In this document: in pieces, positions 23,498 through 33,734 of the stretch
How positions within the stretch are numbered: the first letter of the stretch is position 1
How the letters are laid out: every line of letters begins with the position of its first letter
Assembly: GCF_019649055.1 (NCBI RefSeq)
Contig: NW_026570281.1
Span: 1-64,000, forward strand
Direction: 5' to 3'
Length of the DNA stretch: 64,000 nucleotides
Origin: Paramacrobiotus metropolitanus
Taxonomy: Eukaryota; Tardigrada; Eutardigrada; Parachela; Macrobiotidae
Notes under the pieces: generated by a model
Databases searched by the model: none
What the model was told of the DNA's origin: nothing
Seen by the model: only the letters and a program-made list of their open reading frames with translations
Program-made: the position numbers and the translations under genes

Positions 23498-26400
23498 TCA
23501 TGAATGAACATTATCTCCACGCAGTGACCGCACAAAACACCCAACATCCAACATCGAGCACGTGTTCCCCATACTTTTCTGTGGAACTACCCTCCGTCCC
23601 TCTTCAACCTCTTCCGTTAATCCAAACTTCAGCGTATGAAAAATATTTCCCATCGTCCAGAATGCGAGGATTTCCCGTGGTCCCCCAATCGGCTGCTTTT
23701 CGGGTGGACTGTCCAACTGTTTAACACGACCAATCAATGGACACGTACGTTTCCGTAATAAGCTGATAGCGGCGCAAGACTTACCCACAACTCCCAGAAC
23801 GAAAGACGACTTTTCTCTTTAACTGGTTCTGATACCGGCTGCACAATCGGAAGAACCGCTGCTTCCGGCCGATGAGGCTGCCCGTCCCTGATGAACCCGC
23901 CCATTGCCCATCGCGCCATAAGATCTCGCGGTGAATTCTGGCCCACCCTGAACGTCTCATTGGGTGGCACTGGCTCGGTAGACAAAGCATAATGGAATAC
24001 GTACTTTGCCGCAGCAAAGGTCATGAATGCTAAGAGTGCCCGATCGTTGCGCAAATACTTCAGGATGAGCGGCAATGGTATGCGTCGTTGTGATAAATTT
24101 GTAAGATATTCCGCGATCCGGTTCCACCAAAACAACAGTAAATGGTAGAGGGCAGAGCTCAGCCATTCGAGGAACTGGCGAACTGCCAAAAGACGATCCC
24201 GCCACCTGTTTTGTAGCCCTCTGTGCCACTGCATTCCAAACCTATATAAGCGACTAACTAGTAGCATTATTGCCACTGTATTCCACAACGATTCAGCCCG
24301 GGAAACAATATGGTATTTTTCAGTGCTCCGTTGCGGTTGAACAAAGGTTTGCAGATTAGTCGCTATTGTTGACGAACCTTCGTGCTTCGGATGAAGAGGT
24401 TCAACCCATTCTTCTACTGATGGATGACTTTTGTATCGAGGCAGAAACAATGGACCATCATCGAGCTTGGCAGTTGCTGCCAGCTTGTTTTCGGTTGGAC
24501 TTATGACGGAGGCCGAGGTCGTTTCTAATTCAAGGCTTTCGATTGTAGCTTTGTCCAGTCTGAAGAGATTCGGTGAAGGAGGTCGGTTAACGTCAAGAAC
24601 GTCTGCCGCTTCCACTGACTTCTCCTGTCTTTGAGATACTAGATTTTCGCCCGTTTCTTGCACCGATGATAAGCAGTGCTGAACACGTTCATCAGCCTGG
24701 CGTAGACTGTCTTCGACTAACTCTGCATACGCTGAATGCACCATGGCTTCGGAATTTTTATCGCGACTGTACATGTCGTTGTCCACCGCGTCGGCCTTCT
24801 GCAGCGTTGCTAAATTTGTCGCCGGCGAACGTTGATGGTTGTCATGTAAATCTGCTGTTTTTTGCTCACATGTACATAATTGGTGAGATAAATGACAAAA
24901 GTTGAAACAGCTTAATGATCGAGCAGGAGGTGAAGGAGTCTCTGACAGCTCAGCCAGGTTTCGCTTTAATAACGTTTCCGACTGCAAAATACTGTAATAG
25001 ATTACTGCTCGTGTGCTAAACTCCTTAAATACTGTAAATGATTTTAAACTGCACTCACTTTACAGATAAGCTGGACCGGCGGGGATATTGCTAGCGTAAA
25101 GCGGCAGTTTTCACTAGATCCTTTTCCATCTCCGCTTCCTAGATGTTCGATGTGGCTTTTTTGCAGTATCTCATGTTGACTGTAACCTTTCTCTTGTTCT
25201 TCGTGCGCATGGAAGAATCCTACAGTCCGATTGCCTTCGCCATCGTTCAAATCACTGTTTCCCAACATCTTCTCAAGCGCAGGCGAAACCTTTCCGCGAG
25301 AGTTTAAAATATCCCAGGGATATCTTCCCAGTGCATCGACGCCATGACAGTCACCCACTACCTCTTTGGCCACAGGCGAGACGCACTGAACATTGAGTGC
25401 GGATTGATCTGCAACGGTTAGGTCGTCATTTCTGTTCTCCTTTTCTAGCGATTGTGGATACTCATTATGGATTTCGTCTGGGTCATAGCCCTCATTGTTA
25501 AGATCTCTGCCTTGAAGAAGGACGCTCAAAGTTCGCGAGCCGTCGCTCGGATAGCGCCGGCTCTCGGGGAACCCAACCTCCAGTAACGCAGGGCTGATTC
25601 CGTGAACTTCGGGAGCCAGTGTGTCGTTAATCAAAGGAGCCGCTTCGGGTAGTACGAGTTGCGAGTGCAATTGCGAATCAGGCAACTGCAATTCGTCAGC
25701 TTTGAATTGCGTAAGTGAGTCGTCTGGATGTTCCCTAGAACATAGTGTATCCCATGGATAACGCTTCAACTGATCGACCTTGCTCGTAGTCCCGGTTTCT
25801 GTGCTTCCGGTTTGCTGCGATGGGAAACTAGGATTTTTACTCCCTGTTCCCGAAGCCAGTGTGGTTGCTTCCGATTCTTCATGGCTCCCCGCTTGTAGCG
25901 AGTTTGCCTCTTCTGGTTTTGTTTGATTGAGCTCGCAAATCGAAGGATCAAGTTTCTCTGAAACGATTTCCACGGTTTCGGCTGGTGTCATATCTTTTCG
26001 AACGGGAATTTCACATGCAGGCACTGACACTGGATTGTTACGCCTGAGCAATGAATCCCACGGATATCTCCGCAGTTGTTCCACTTCGCTCACGGGCTTT
26101 TCGACTGCGGATTTCCTGTCCGGGCAGATCGTCTCGGTTGAACTGGAACCCGTTATGTTCGTTTCTTCGAAACTAACCTTCTTTTTGGGACACTGCCCGA
26201 CTTCCACTCGTGACAGAGTCCGCTTGAGCAGCTTCTTGACCGTCGCCGGTTCTTTGACTTCCGCTCTGTGCTCCTCTTTCAGATTCTCCCGCGACATTCC
26301 CGTAGATCGATTAACGAGAACCTGTTCTTTGCAAGTTGTTTTCTGAATATTTCTGGCAGTGTTTTTTTCCTGCTTCCTCGTTCTCGGGATAACTAGCTTG

Positions 26401-27830
26401 TGCAAAAACATTTCCGTGGAACCAGGTTGTAGACAACAGATCTTATCCTCTGGTATGGGCTGGCATGCAGTACCCTCACTGGTAACCGCCGTCTCCACCC
26501 CAGCGCTAAGAGTTTTCGATTGGCTTCGCAATCTGTCCGTCACCTGTACGTCGACATTCACATACCGGTCCGTGGCGCAAGCGGGTGACCTTTTACCGGA
26601 GTCTGTGTCTTGCTGCTGCGGGATACCGTGTTGCTTACGGTAGCAAAGGTCAACTTCAAGAGTTTGAACAGGGTTGCAAGGCGAGGACGGCCGATCGCAG
26701 AGAAGAAGTAAAGCGTTTTGTAGGCAAAAATCGGTGCTAACTAGTGAAGAGTCTGGTTCAGCCAGTATCCTACAGGAACGACAGCCTTATATTCTTACCT
26801 CGCATAACCAGAAAAACACAATCTAATTACAAAAGTGCTTTCGAAAGTAAAATAGACTGTGTATACGTTTAACGATAAATACCAAAATTTCGCAAGATTC
26901 AAACCGCAAAACGGGGAGCCAGTTGGTCAGCACGTACTTCAGTACCTCGTCGTGCTGAGCGAAGCGTACCCTCTTCTTAACACCAAACGGCCAATCCTTG
27001 GCTAGAATATTATCGTACAATTCCAGGCTCTGCTCATCGCTTCTCCAGTTAACCAGAACGATCTTATCGCATAACCCTGGATATCGATAGTAAGCACAGC
27101 CACAAATCAACTCATTCAACAGATGTCGCGTGCTGATTTTTAACCACGATTCGGGATCCATATACGCGAACGATATTACTAACGACAAACACGCAGTATC
27201 CCCATTGTTCCAAATCTTCTCGAAGATCGATACAATCTGGCGAATTAGAGGAACCAGGCCATGTATGCCAACTGCATTGTGTAGTTTAACCGCGTCGCAC
27301 GTTAAAAGACTGAACTGATCGCCGCGTACAAACGACAGTGTTTCATACATTTCGTTGCGCGATTCGCAGGGAAGTTTGTGAACGCCAAAGTGACGCCGCC
27401 ATGATAGTAGATTAACAAGCCACTGGTAGGCTCGTGCCACGTCACCGTTTTCCTCTTGCAGTATGCGCAGCACGAGTGCATCGGAAGTGGATAACCGATC
27501 GATGTCACGGGCGAGAAATTTCCTTTCGATCGCCTTTAAGGAGAAATCCTCATACATTTTAAAGCGCACTTGTCGTACGAGGTCGCTGGAGCTCGTCTGA
27601 AAGTTTTCTGGCGTAGGACTGCGCGGGGAGTTTTCGATGCTCGGAATGTTCTTGACGGGGACGAAGCTTCGCACCGTTCGAAAAGCCGATTTCAGGCTGA
27701 AATGCCTGTTAAAGAATTGAAAGCGTCACCTTTAACGAAGGAAATAGTATTTATTAGTCAGTTGATCGTCAATAAAATTTGACCTTTTGGGGAGCCTTAG
27801 GGATAACCTGGGCGTGGTGGGAGCTGTCAT
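23498..27830 (-). CDS. Large CRAL-TRIO (Sec14-like) protein with RYPWD repeats and C-terminal hydrophobic segments
   Basis: Proposed complement(join(23498..23716,23785..24981,25059..26769,26905..27705,27808..27830)), 1316 residues; all phases agree. Residues about 80-115 resemble the CRAL-TRIO N-terminal helix pair (LARDIDRL...LLSWRRHFGV). About 135-278 form the lipid-binding lobe (SLVISFAYMD, RYPGLCDKIVLVNW). The fold and the RDIDRL start recall MOSPD2-type proteins, but no MSP domain is visible. A long acidic, Ser/Thr-rich region follows, with three copies of a V-x-x-L-x-R-Y-P-W-D-x-L-x-x-R motif (near 26055-26090, 25745-25782 and 25308-25340). The C-terminal quarter has hydrophobic stretches (ALYHLLLFWW, FMTFAAAKYVFHYAL), suggesting membrane anchoring. 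A lipid-transfer or contact-site role is inferred from the fold only. The weakest join is 26905/26769, where other splice choices exist. The seven-residue first exon is also inferred. Confidence 0.72.
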
Positions 27831-29030
27831 GATGCTGCTTCATGTGGCACATGGTAAAGTACACCGAAATTTGCTGTTACTTACTTAGTACTTTTTTCGC
27901 CTAGCGTTTACAGACGTGAAAATGATTTGCTAAAGGTTTCATGAAAAATAAAGATCCTCATTGGTCGGCAATAATTGCCAAGTGATGCTAAGTTGCTAAC
28001 AACACTAGCGTTGCACTTTGAATAGTAAGCCAGACAAGTTGTCCTTGATTTAGGTATTGGCAAGAAACATAACAGATGGTGTAGGTGCAAACAAGCGTTC
28101 GACATTTCCACGGTTTTATTGTTTGGAAATTTGCAAAACATTATTGCATTCGGCACCGCGATTCATCGTCAGAAATTGGTGCACTAGAACAAAGTGTACT
28201 CGAGTGTATTTCGTGTACTAGCGTCAAAGTTTATAAAACTTTGTACACTAAATGAGTATAACTGTTGTAGCACACGGAAGACATATTTTCTCGCACAAGG
28301 GCTTAAGTTACGAACATTTACAACGCATTTCTCATCGCTTTTTTGGAGCACAGAGTCGTTTCAATGCAGGAGCATCTCGGGAGGTGCACAAAATTATATC
28401 CTTGATTTTCTTCAAGTTGTCTGCATTACCGTGGCAATACTTTATTAAGGTCTCAGATTTAAGGTCTCAGAGTTAGCAACTTTACACGATAACGAATTTA
28501 GGGACTTCCGGCGCGTGAAGCATGGCAACTGCCCATTGCGATAATGTGTGTGGTTCGGCTTTTATTTTTAAAGTTTACGAAAACGTAATTCATACATCAA
28601 CGTCAAATCAAACTAAGGCGCAATGTATTAAACATAATGATTAATACAAAACGAGTTACAACAGGTAAATCTCATTTAATTTATCCTTCACTAATAACGG
28701 TCCCGAGTACAGATGTCGTGTTCCTCTCTTTGAATTTCAAGCGACAATCGTTGTCGCAGAAAATTCGTGTGAGCGAGACTCCCGGTATGTAGCTGCAGTC
28801 TTTTGCCAGTCTTTTCGGCCTTTATTGTGAAAGTTTATGAAAACGTGCAGTCTACATACATCAACGTACAATACAAAGTCGGCTTTATAAATAATTTTTG
28901 TTGTTGTTAATGTGTAAACATACGATAAAGTACAATAATATGATTGATTCCCTGTTTCAGTTGCATACTGCTATGCATGCGCGGTCATAACCCCCAGGCA
29001 AAAGATTTCAAACAAATATTTTACTGCACA
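27831..29030. other. Intergenic, no supported gene
   Basis: Two similar AT-rich segments lie at about 28560-28625 and 28815-28880 (shared TTTATT..GAAAGTTTA.GAAAACGT and ACATCAACGT). An imperfect hairpin lies near 28212-28250. No coding support. Confidence 0.4.
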
Positions 29031-29039
29031 AATATTTTA
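29031..29039. repeat. Left target-site duplication
   Basis: AATATTTTA directly before the left terminal inverted repeat; an identical 9-mer follows the right end at 33726-33734. Confidence 0.85.
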
Positions 29040-29227
29040 GGGGAAGGCTCCGCACACCACGTTTCACCACCAAAGTCTCCGTTCACCACGAAACCCCACC
29101 ACCAGGCTCCGCACACCTTTTTTTTTTATTTTAATTTTTTTGAAAAAACCACCTTAATCTCCTAACACCACTAGGAGCATACTGATGCACACCACCAAAT
29201 CTCTGCACACCATATTCTGTGGATGGC

Positions 29228-29807
29228 TCAATTTTTGTTATAACGGGCGGAAAAAGACAGCTCTTCGTCTCGCGGTCTGGCTCCTCTTTTTTGGTACCAC
29301 TCGTTAGCCTCAGCTTCCGTTATAGTTAGCGATTTTTTCGGTTTACTCGCTCGGCCGCCCTGCCAGGACGGTGTTTGAGTTTTTGCACGCTTAGCTTCAA
29401 ATGATGTTATAACCTCCCTCAAGGTTTTTCCAGAAAAGGTGCTCTCCTGTGGGTCAATTCCATTGAGCAGCTCGTTACGCGCAAACCTTCTAAAGCGTAA
29501 AGGCACAATCGATTCCGTTTCCTTGGTTTTGGACAGCCTTGTGGCTAGCCGTAATCTGCTTTTCCGGCGGTAACGTCCCATAAAGCAGCCATATTTGTTC
29601 TTTAACCTGCCAGTTAAGCTCCATCGCCAAACTATCATACACCCAAACTTCCTTTGTCTCCCGATGCCAGCAGGTGGTCAGGAAGTGGATTCGCAGTTGA
29701 AGTGAACATGCACGCAAAATTTCTCCAAATCTAAACCTCGGAAATCTCGGCGAAACATTCCGTACGCCCCAATCAGCCCAGAAACGGTTGGGTGAAGGTC
29801 ACGCAAC
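29228..29807 (-). pseudogene. Ulp1-type (C48) cysteine protease remnant of the MULE
   Basis: One minus-strand frame reads HFLTTCWHRETKEVWVYDSL and then QNQGNGIDCA. This gives the His, Asp, Gln and Cys expected of a Ulp1 SUMO-protease-like catalytic set. Just after the Cys the reading continues only in another frame (ELLNGIDPQESTFSGK to the stop near 29228), so a frameshift has occurred near 29495. Upstream coding sequence (LHPTVSGLIGAYGMF) stops at the nested element and resumes beyond its other end at 32524. The interruption leaves no functional gene. Confidence 0.68.
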
Positions 29808-29813
29808 AGCGAA

Positions 29814-32517
29814 TGTAGCCGGCAGGAAGGTGGACGGGTGGATGGTGGATCTTCAATGAAGGTCATCCACCTTCCTGTTAAGGTCATCCACCTTCCTGGA
29901 AAGGTCATCCACATTTTCGCAGTTGCTGTTCACTGTTACATTCACTAATTAATCATAATCAAAACATATTCGATAGCAGATTAATTACATAAAATAACTA
30001 AGCTAAAGTTCTTAAAAACCCCAGAAAGTCATTTGGCGAATGCATTCCGCTTCCAGGAATACTGCTCAGCCAAGCCCTGCTGTATTTGTAAACTGCAACG
30101 CTGCATCTAGAATGACCATGTGCGCAATTCATTAGACTGCTCCTGAAAACAATTCGCAAGATCTGAAACAAAATGTGGTCTTCGGGCTACACATGCCCGT
30201 TTAGAAGTGCCGGGCTAAGCGTTACGTCAGTGTGTCAACGCCTTTCAGGTATTTCATCTTTAATTTTTTCGTTTTCACGATTCAACAAATTACTGGGTGG
30301 CCGAACAAACTATCACTCGACGCTTTTGTTGTGCTGCGCGCGAACTACCTGACGTAATCTAGGCTTCAGAGACTTGCTCGATAGACAATTTTATTTGCTA
30401 CAACTTCATAGGTCGTTTTCGACATCTCCTGTTATGCCAAAAATCATCCACCTTCCTTCAAAGCTCATCCACCTTTTCCAAAGGTCATCCACCTTTCTTC
30501 GAAGGTCATCCAGCTTTCTTCAAAGGTCATCCACCTTTCTGTAAAGACCCTCAGTTCTTCTGTCTTATGTTACTTATTTACATTATATCCCATTGATCAG
30601 TTTTAGCTTCGACCAATAAACGATAAATGCGGGGAAATGCTTGTGTCGCAGTCGCGCAACGCTATTGCAAGCCATTCATTTACTGACGAAGGATATTGAT
30701 ACTGATATTCGTTAATAACGGCGCCAAATATTTTGAAAGGTGTCTGTTAATTTTGCAAGGATGAAATGCTCTGTACAGATATAGGGCAGATATAGGAAGT
30801 CCCGCAGGACAGCTACGTGGTAAACAGCTACATGCAACCTATGCAATGCTGAAAACAATGATATTTTCCGAGCTGATCTTGCTGTTCTAAACGACTTATG
30901 ATTGACAAATTATTTTTCGTTTGGCATCCTATTTCTTCAATTACCTCCGTAACGTAATCATCGTTATAACTCATTACTTAAAACGTATCCAACACTTTTT
31001 CTTGAACGTTTTTGTAGAAAAAAAATTAGGTGCCATTTTAACGAAGATGCCCGATTCCGTGCAGAAGTTAAAAATTTTCAAAGATTATCAGTATTCTGTT
31101 TCATCAGTAACCGAACGACTGCGTTAGATGTCTTCATTCTGCAACACCCCAATTTCTGCGCATTTACCGTTTGATGGTTGAAGGAAAAAGTGAAACCCGT
31201 CGTATGTAACAAAAACTCAAGACGAAACTGTTGCAGAAAGATGGATGACCTTTACAGAAAGGTGGATGACATTAACAGAAAGGTGGATGACATTTGCAGA
31301 CAGGCGGATGACCTTTGCGGAAAGGTGGATGACCTTTGCGGAAAGGTGGATGACCTTTTGAGAAAGGTGGATGAACTTTGAAGAAAGGTGGATTTCCATG
31401 ATAACAGTCGGTTTAAGTTCTACAACGTCCGCACATAAGATAACCCTGCTGTAGGTGCTCCAGAACTGCACTGTTCGTGATACTAGTAGATTCTGCCGAA
31501 CCTACCCGTTCAGCGTTGATTAATATGACAGAGGCGTCATTGAGTGCATTGAGGTCCATTATGAGATCAATGTATGCTTGCACTGCTCCGGCAGAAAGGT
31601 GGATGCAGGCTCTCAGATATTTCTAGCACTCTGTCTGAACATGTCCTCCCACTCGTTTTTCTTCTCCGAAGTGAATTTGTTTATTTCTAAAATTGAAATT
31701 AAATCCTAAAGGTACACAAGGAGCACGGTAGTCACGTCCTTCATCCGCTAGTCAGCCGGCTGTCTCCGCTGACGCAAAAGTGAAGATCAAACCCTTTCCT
31801 CTCGTTCGGTTTTAAGTAGATCTACCCAGTTAACATTCCAAAAGGTATGAAAAACTTTTCGAAGTTATTTGGTTTACTGTATGGGGCGAATAACGGAAAC
31901 TATGATGGCTTCTTTGCGAGAACCCTGATAGTGCTGACTGTCCAAAGTTTATGGTAAACTTATAGGGCTCTCTAACTTACATTATTCTCAACGAACAGCA
32001 GCTTACTTGGTGCGACAAACTTCTGAAAGTTTTCTTATATTCTTACGAACCTTTGGAAAGTTGATTGGAACGATTCACCCAGAACTGAACGAGAGGAATT
32101 ATCGTCTGCCGAGATAGCCAGCTAACTGGCTGATTGACGATGAGCACGGTGCTTTTCGTCTAGCTCTACCGAGTAGATTTGAATCAAATTTCGGAAACAA
32201 AAACAAAGCTCTCCGGAGAACCAAAACGAGTAGGACGGCATGTTCAGACAGAGTAACAAAATATCTGAGTGAGTCACTCAGAATGACTGCATCCACCTTT
32301 CTGCCGGAGCAGTGCAAGCATAAATTGATCTCACAATGGGCCTGAATGCACTCAATAACGGCTTTGTCAGATCAATCGACGCCGACAGGTTGGTTCGGCA
32401 GAAAGGTGGATGACCTTTACGAAAAGGTGGATGAGAAAGGTGGATGACCTTTGCAGAAAGGTGGATGACCTTCATTGGCGATCCACCATCCACCCGTCCA
32501 CCTTCCTGCCGGCTACA
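29814..32517. mobile_element. Nested non-autonomous DNA element with subterminal repeat arrays
   Basis: 2704 bp starting TGTAGCCGGCAGG and ending with its reverse complement, with inverted similarity over about 60 bp. A 6-bp duplication AGCGAA occurs at 29808-29813 and 32518-32523. Both ends carry arrays of an 18-mer like AAGGTCATCCACCTTCCT (left, forward) or its reverse complement (right). Further arrays occur at about 30440-30545 and 31240-31395. An inner pair of inverted segments of about 170 bp (roughly 31526-31700 and 32170-32372) suggests yet another layer. No credible protein is encoded. Removing the element with one duplication copy rejoins the host protease frame. Confidence 0.8.
31240..31395. 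repeat. Array of GGTGGATGAC units in the nested element
   Basis: Eight near-identical units of about 18 bases (AGAAAGGTGGATGACCTT type) in tandem. The same unit occurs inverted at 29855-29925 and 30440-30545, and again at 32398-32475. They look like transposase-binding subterminal repeats. The open frame across the array is a by-product of its 18-base period. Confidence 0.85.
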
Positions 32518-32523
32518 AGCGAA

Positions 32524-33288
32524 CACATGGCATCCGTGATGTTCGGGGAAACGGTCTGGTTGTTCCGCACCCTGGCACTCTCAACATCCAGCACACTTAT
32601 TCCATTAATAATGTATCGAACGACAGGGTCACCCAAAGTGACATTTACGGTCTCGAGTGACGATATTATGGATGTCTTTAATTGTGACGCTCTTCTCGGT
32701 CTTCTCTCTCACCACCTGTTTTTTTTGCAGTAATCGTTAACACGGTCATTCCTACTAAAAAACATGTTTTATTAAAGAGCATTTTTCGCTCACCTTTAGT
32801 ATAGATTGCCGTGGGAGACCTTCTTTTCTCAATTTAGTCACATGCTCTTGGTCGGACTTTGATAGTATACGGTTTTTTGGGTATAATTGCCACAGGTCTT
32901 TTGAGCGTTCATGATTATGTTCCGCCAAAGAGTCTAATCGCTGGACTACCAACTGTCTGTTCTTTTTCTGAATGGAGACGTGGAGCATCACAGGGCATTC
33001 CAAGTCCTTGCTGTGGGTGACTGGTCGTGACCCTTTGCCTCTTGGGACATAACTGGTGTTGTGTGCGCAATGCCATTTGATGTATTTGTATTGCAAATTT
33101 TTCGCACAATCGTCGGCTGGTGGTAACCTTTCGGAGCGATGAGTTTGAAAGACCGTAAAAGTCTCTTTCTCGTATCTGGCAAGAGCAGCCTCCAAGGCTG
33201 CATAAGAGGCGAAACTCAATCCCACATGCAGGTGTTCGCTCTCGTGGCCATTTTCGTCGTGGTCATCAGAGTAAGAAGTACGCGACAT
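32524..33288 (-). pseudogene. FAR1-type DNA-binding N-terminus of the MULE protein, internally deleted
   Basis: From ATG at 33288 the frame encodes a FAR1/ZSWIM-like domain: LSFASYAALEAALARYEKET, a Cys at KWHCAHNTS, CPVMLHVS, then AEHNHERS and YPKNRILS. A donor follows at GLPRQSILK (GTGAGC, rc near 32797). The next exon (about 32650-32725) continues with VTIKDIHNIV. After that the transposase core is missing and the coding sequence passes into the linker before the Ulp1 domain. Similar genes normally carry a DDE domain and a SWIM finger. This is a deletion derivative. Confidence 0.62.
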
Positions 33289-33725
33289 TTTTCTAGTATG
33301 ACGATGAATCAAGAACGATTTTTAGAATAAAAGTATCACAAACAGGCAGTCAGTTTATGGTAAATTGTGGCTACAAAGAACTTTCTGTGCTTATTTACAA
33401 ATTAAGCAAGCTGTATAATTATAGGCTTGCCTTGCGATATATCGAAAAAACCAAAACATTGTCTGTTCTTTGTACGTACACAGAATTTAATTACATAGCC
33501 CATATTAGTCGTATATACGACCGACTACTGCATACATATCTTCGAAACTACGAGTAAAATGTGGTGTCCCGAGACTACCGACGTTTCAAATATATATAGT
33601 GGTGGCGTAAAAATGGTGGCCCGAGACAAAACGTGGTGCGAATAGTGGTGTGCGCAGCCTGGTGGTGGTGAAAGGTGGTGTGCGGAGACTTTGGTGGTAA
33701 AACGTGGTGTGCGCAGCTTTCTCCA

Positions 33726-33734
33726 ATATTTTAT
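33726..33734. repeat. Right target-site duplication
   Basis: AATATTTTA, identical to 29031-29039. Confidence 0.85.

Larger units (their letters stand above)
29040..33725 (-). mobile_element. Mutator-like (MULE) DNA transposon, defective, with a nested insertion
   Basis: 4686 bp, bounded by terminal inverted repeats of about 80 bp (left from GGGGAAGGCTCCGCACACC; right end is the near reverse complement). Each is made of short GTGGTGTGCGGAG-like units. A perfect 9-bp duplication AATATTTTA flanks it, the size expected of MULEs. Minus-strand coding relics inside are a FAR1-type N-terminal domain (right part) and a Ulp1-type cysteine protease (left part), a combination known from Ulp1-carrying MULEs. 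The central transposase (DDE) region is missing and the protease is frameshifted, so the copy cannot move by itself. A second element (29814-32517) sits inside it. Confidence 0.82.

Noticed and set aside
31178-31381. Repeat protein frame with KVDDLCGKVDDL-type repeats
   Set aside because: Produced by the 18-base period of transposon subterminal repeats; no other coding evidence.
31240-31395. CRISPR-like array
   Set aside because: Units are nearly contiguous without unique spacers, belong to a transposon, and the DNA is eukaryotic.
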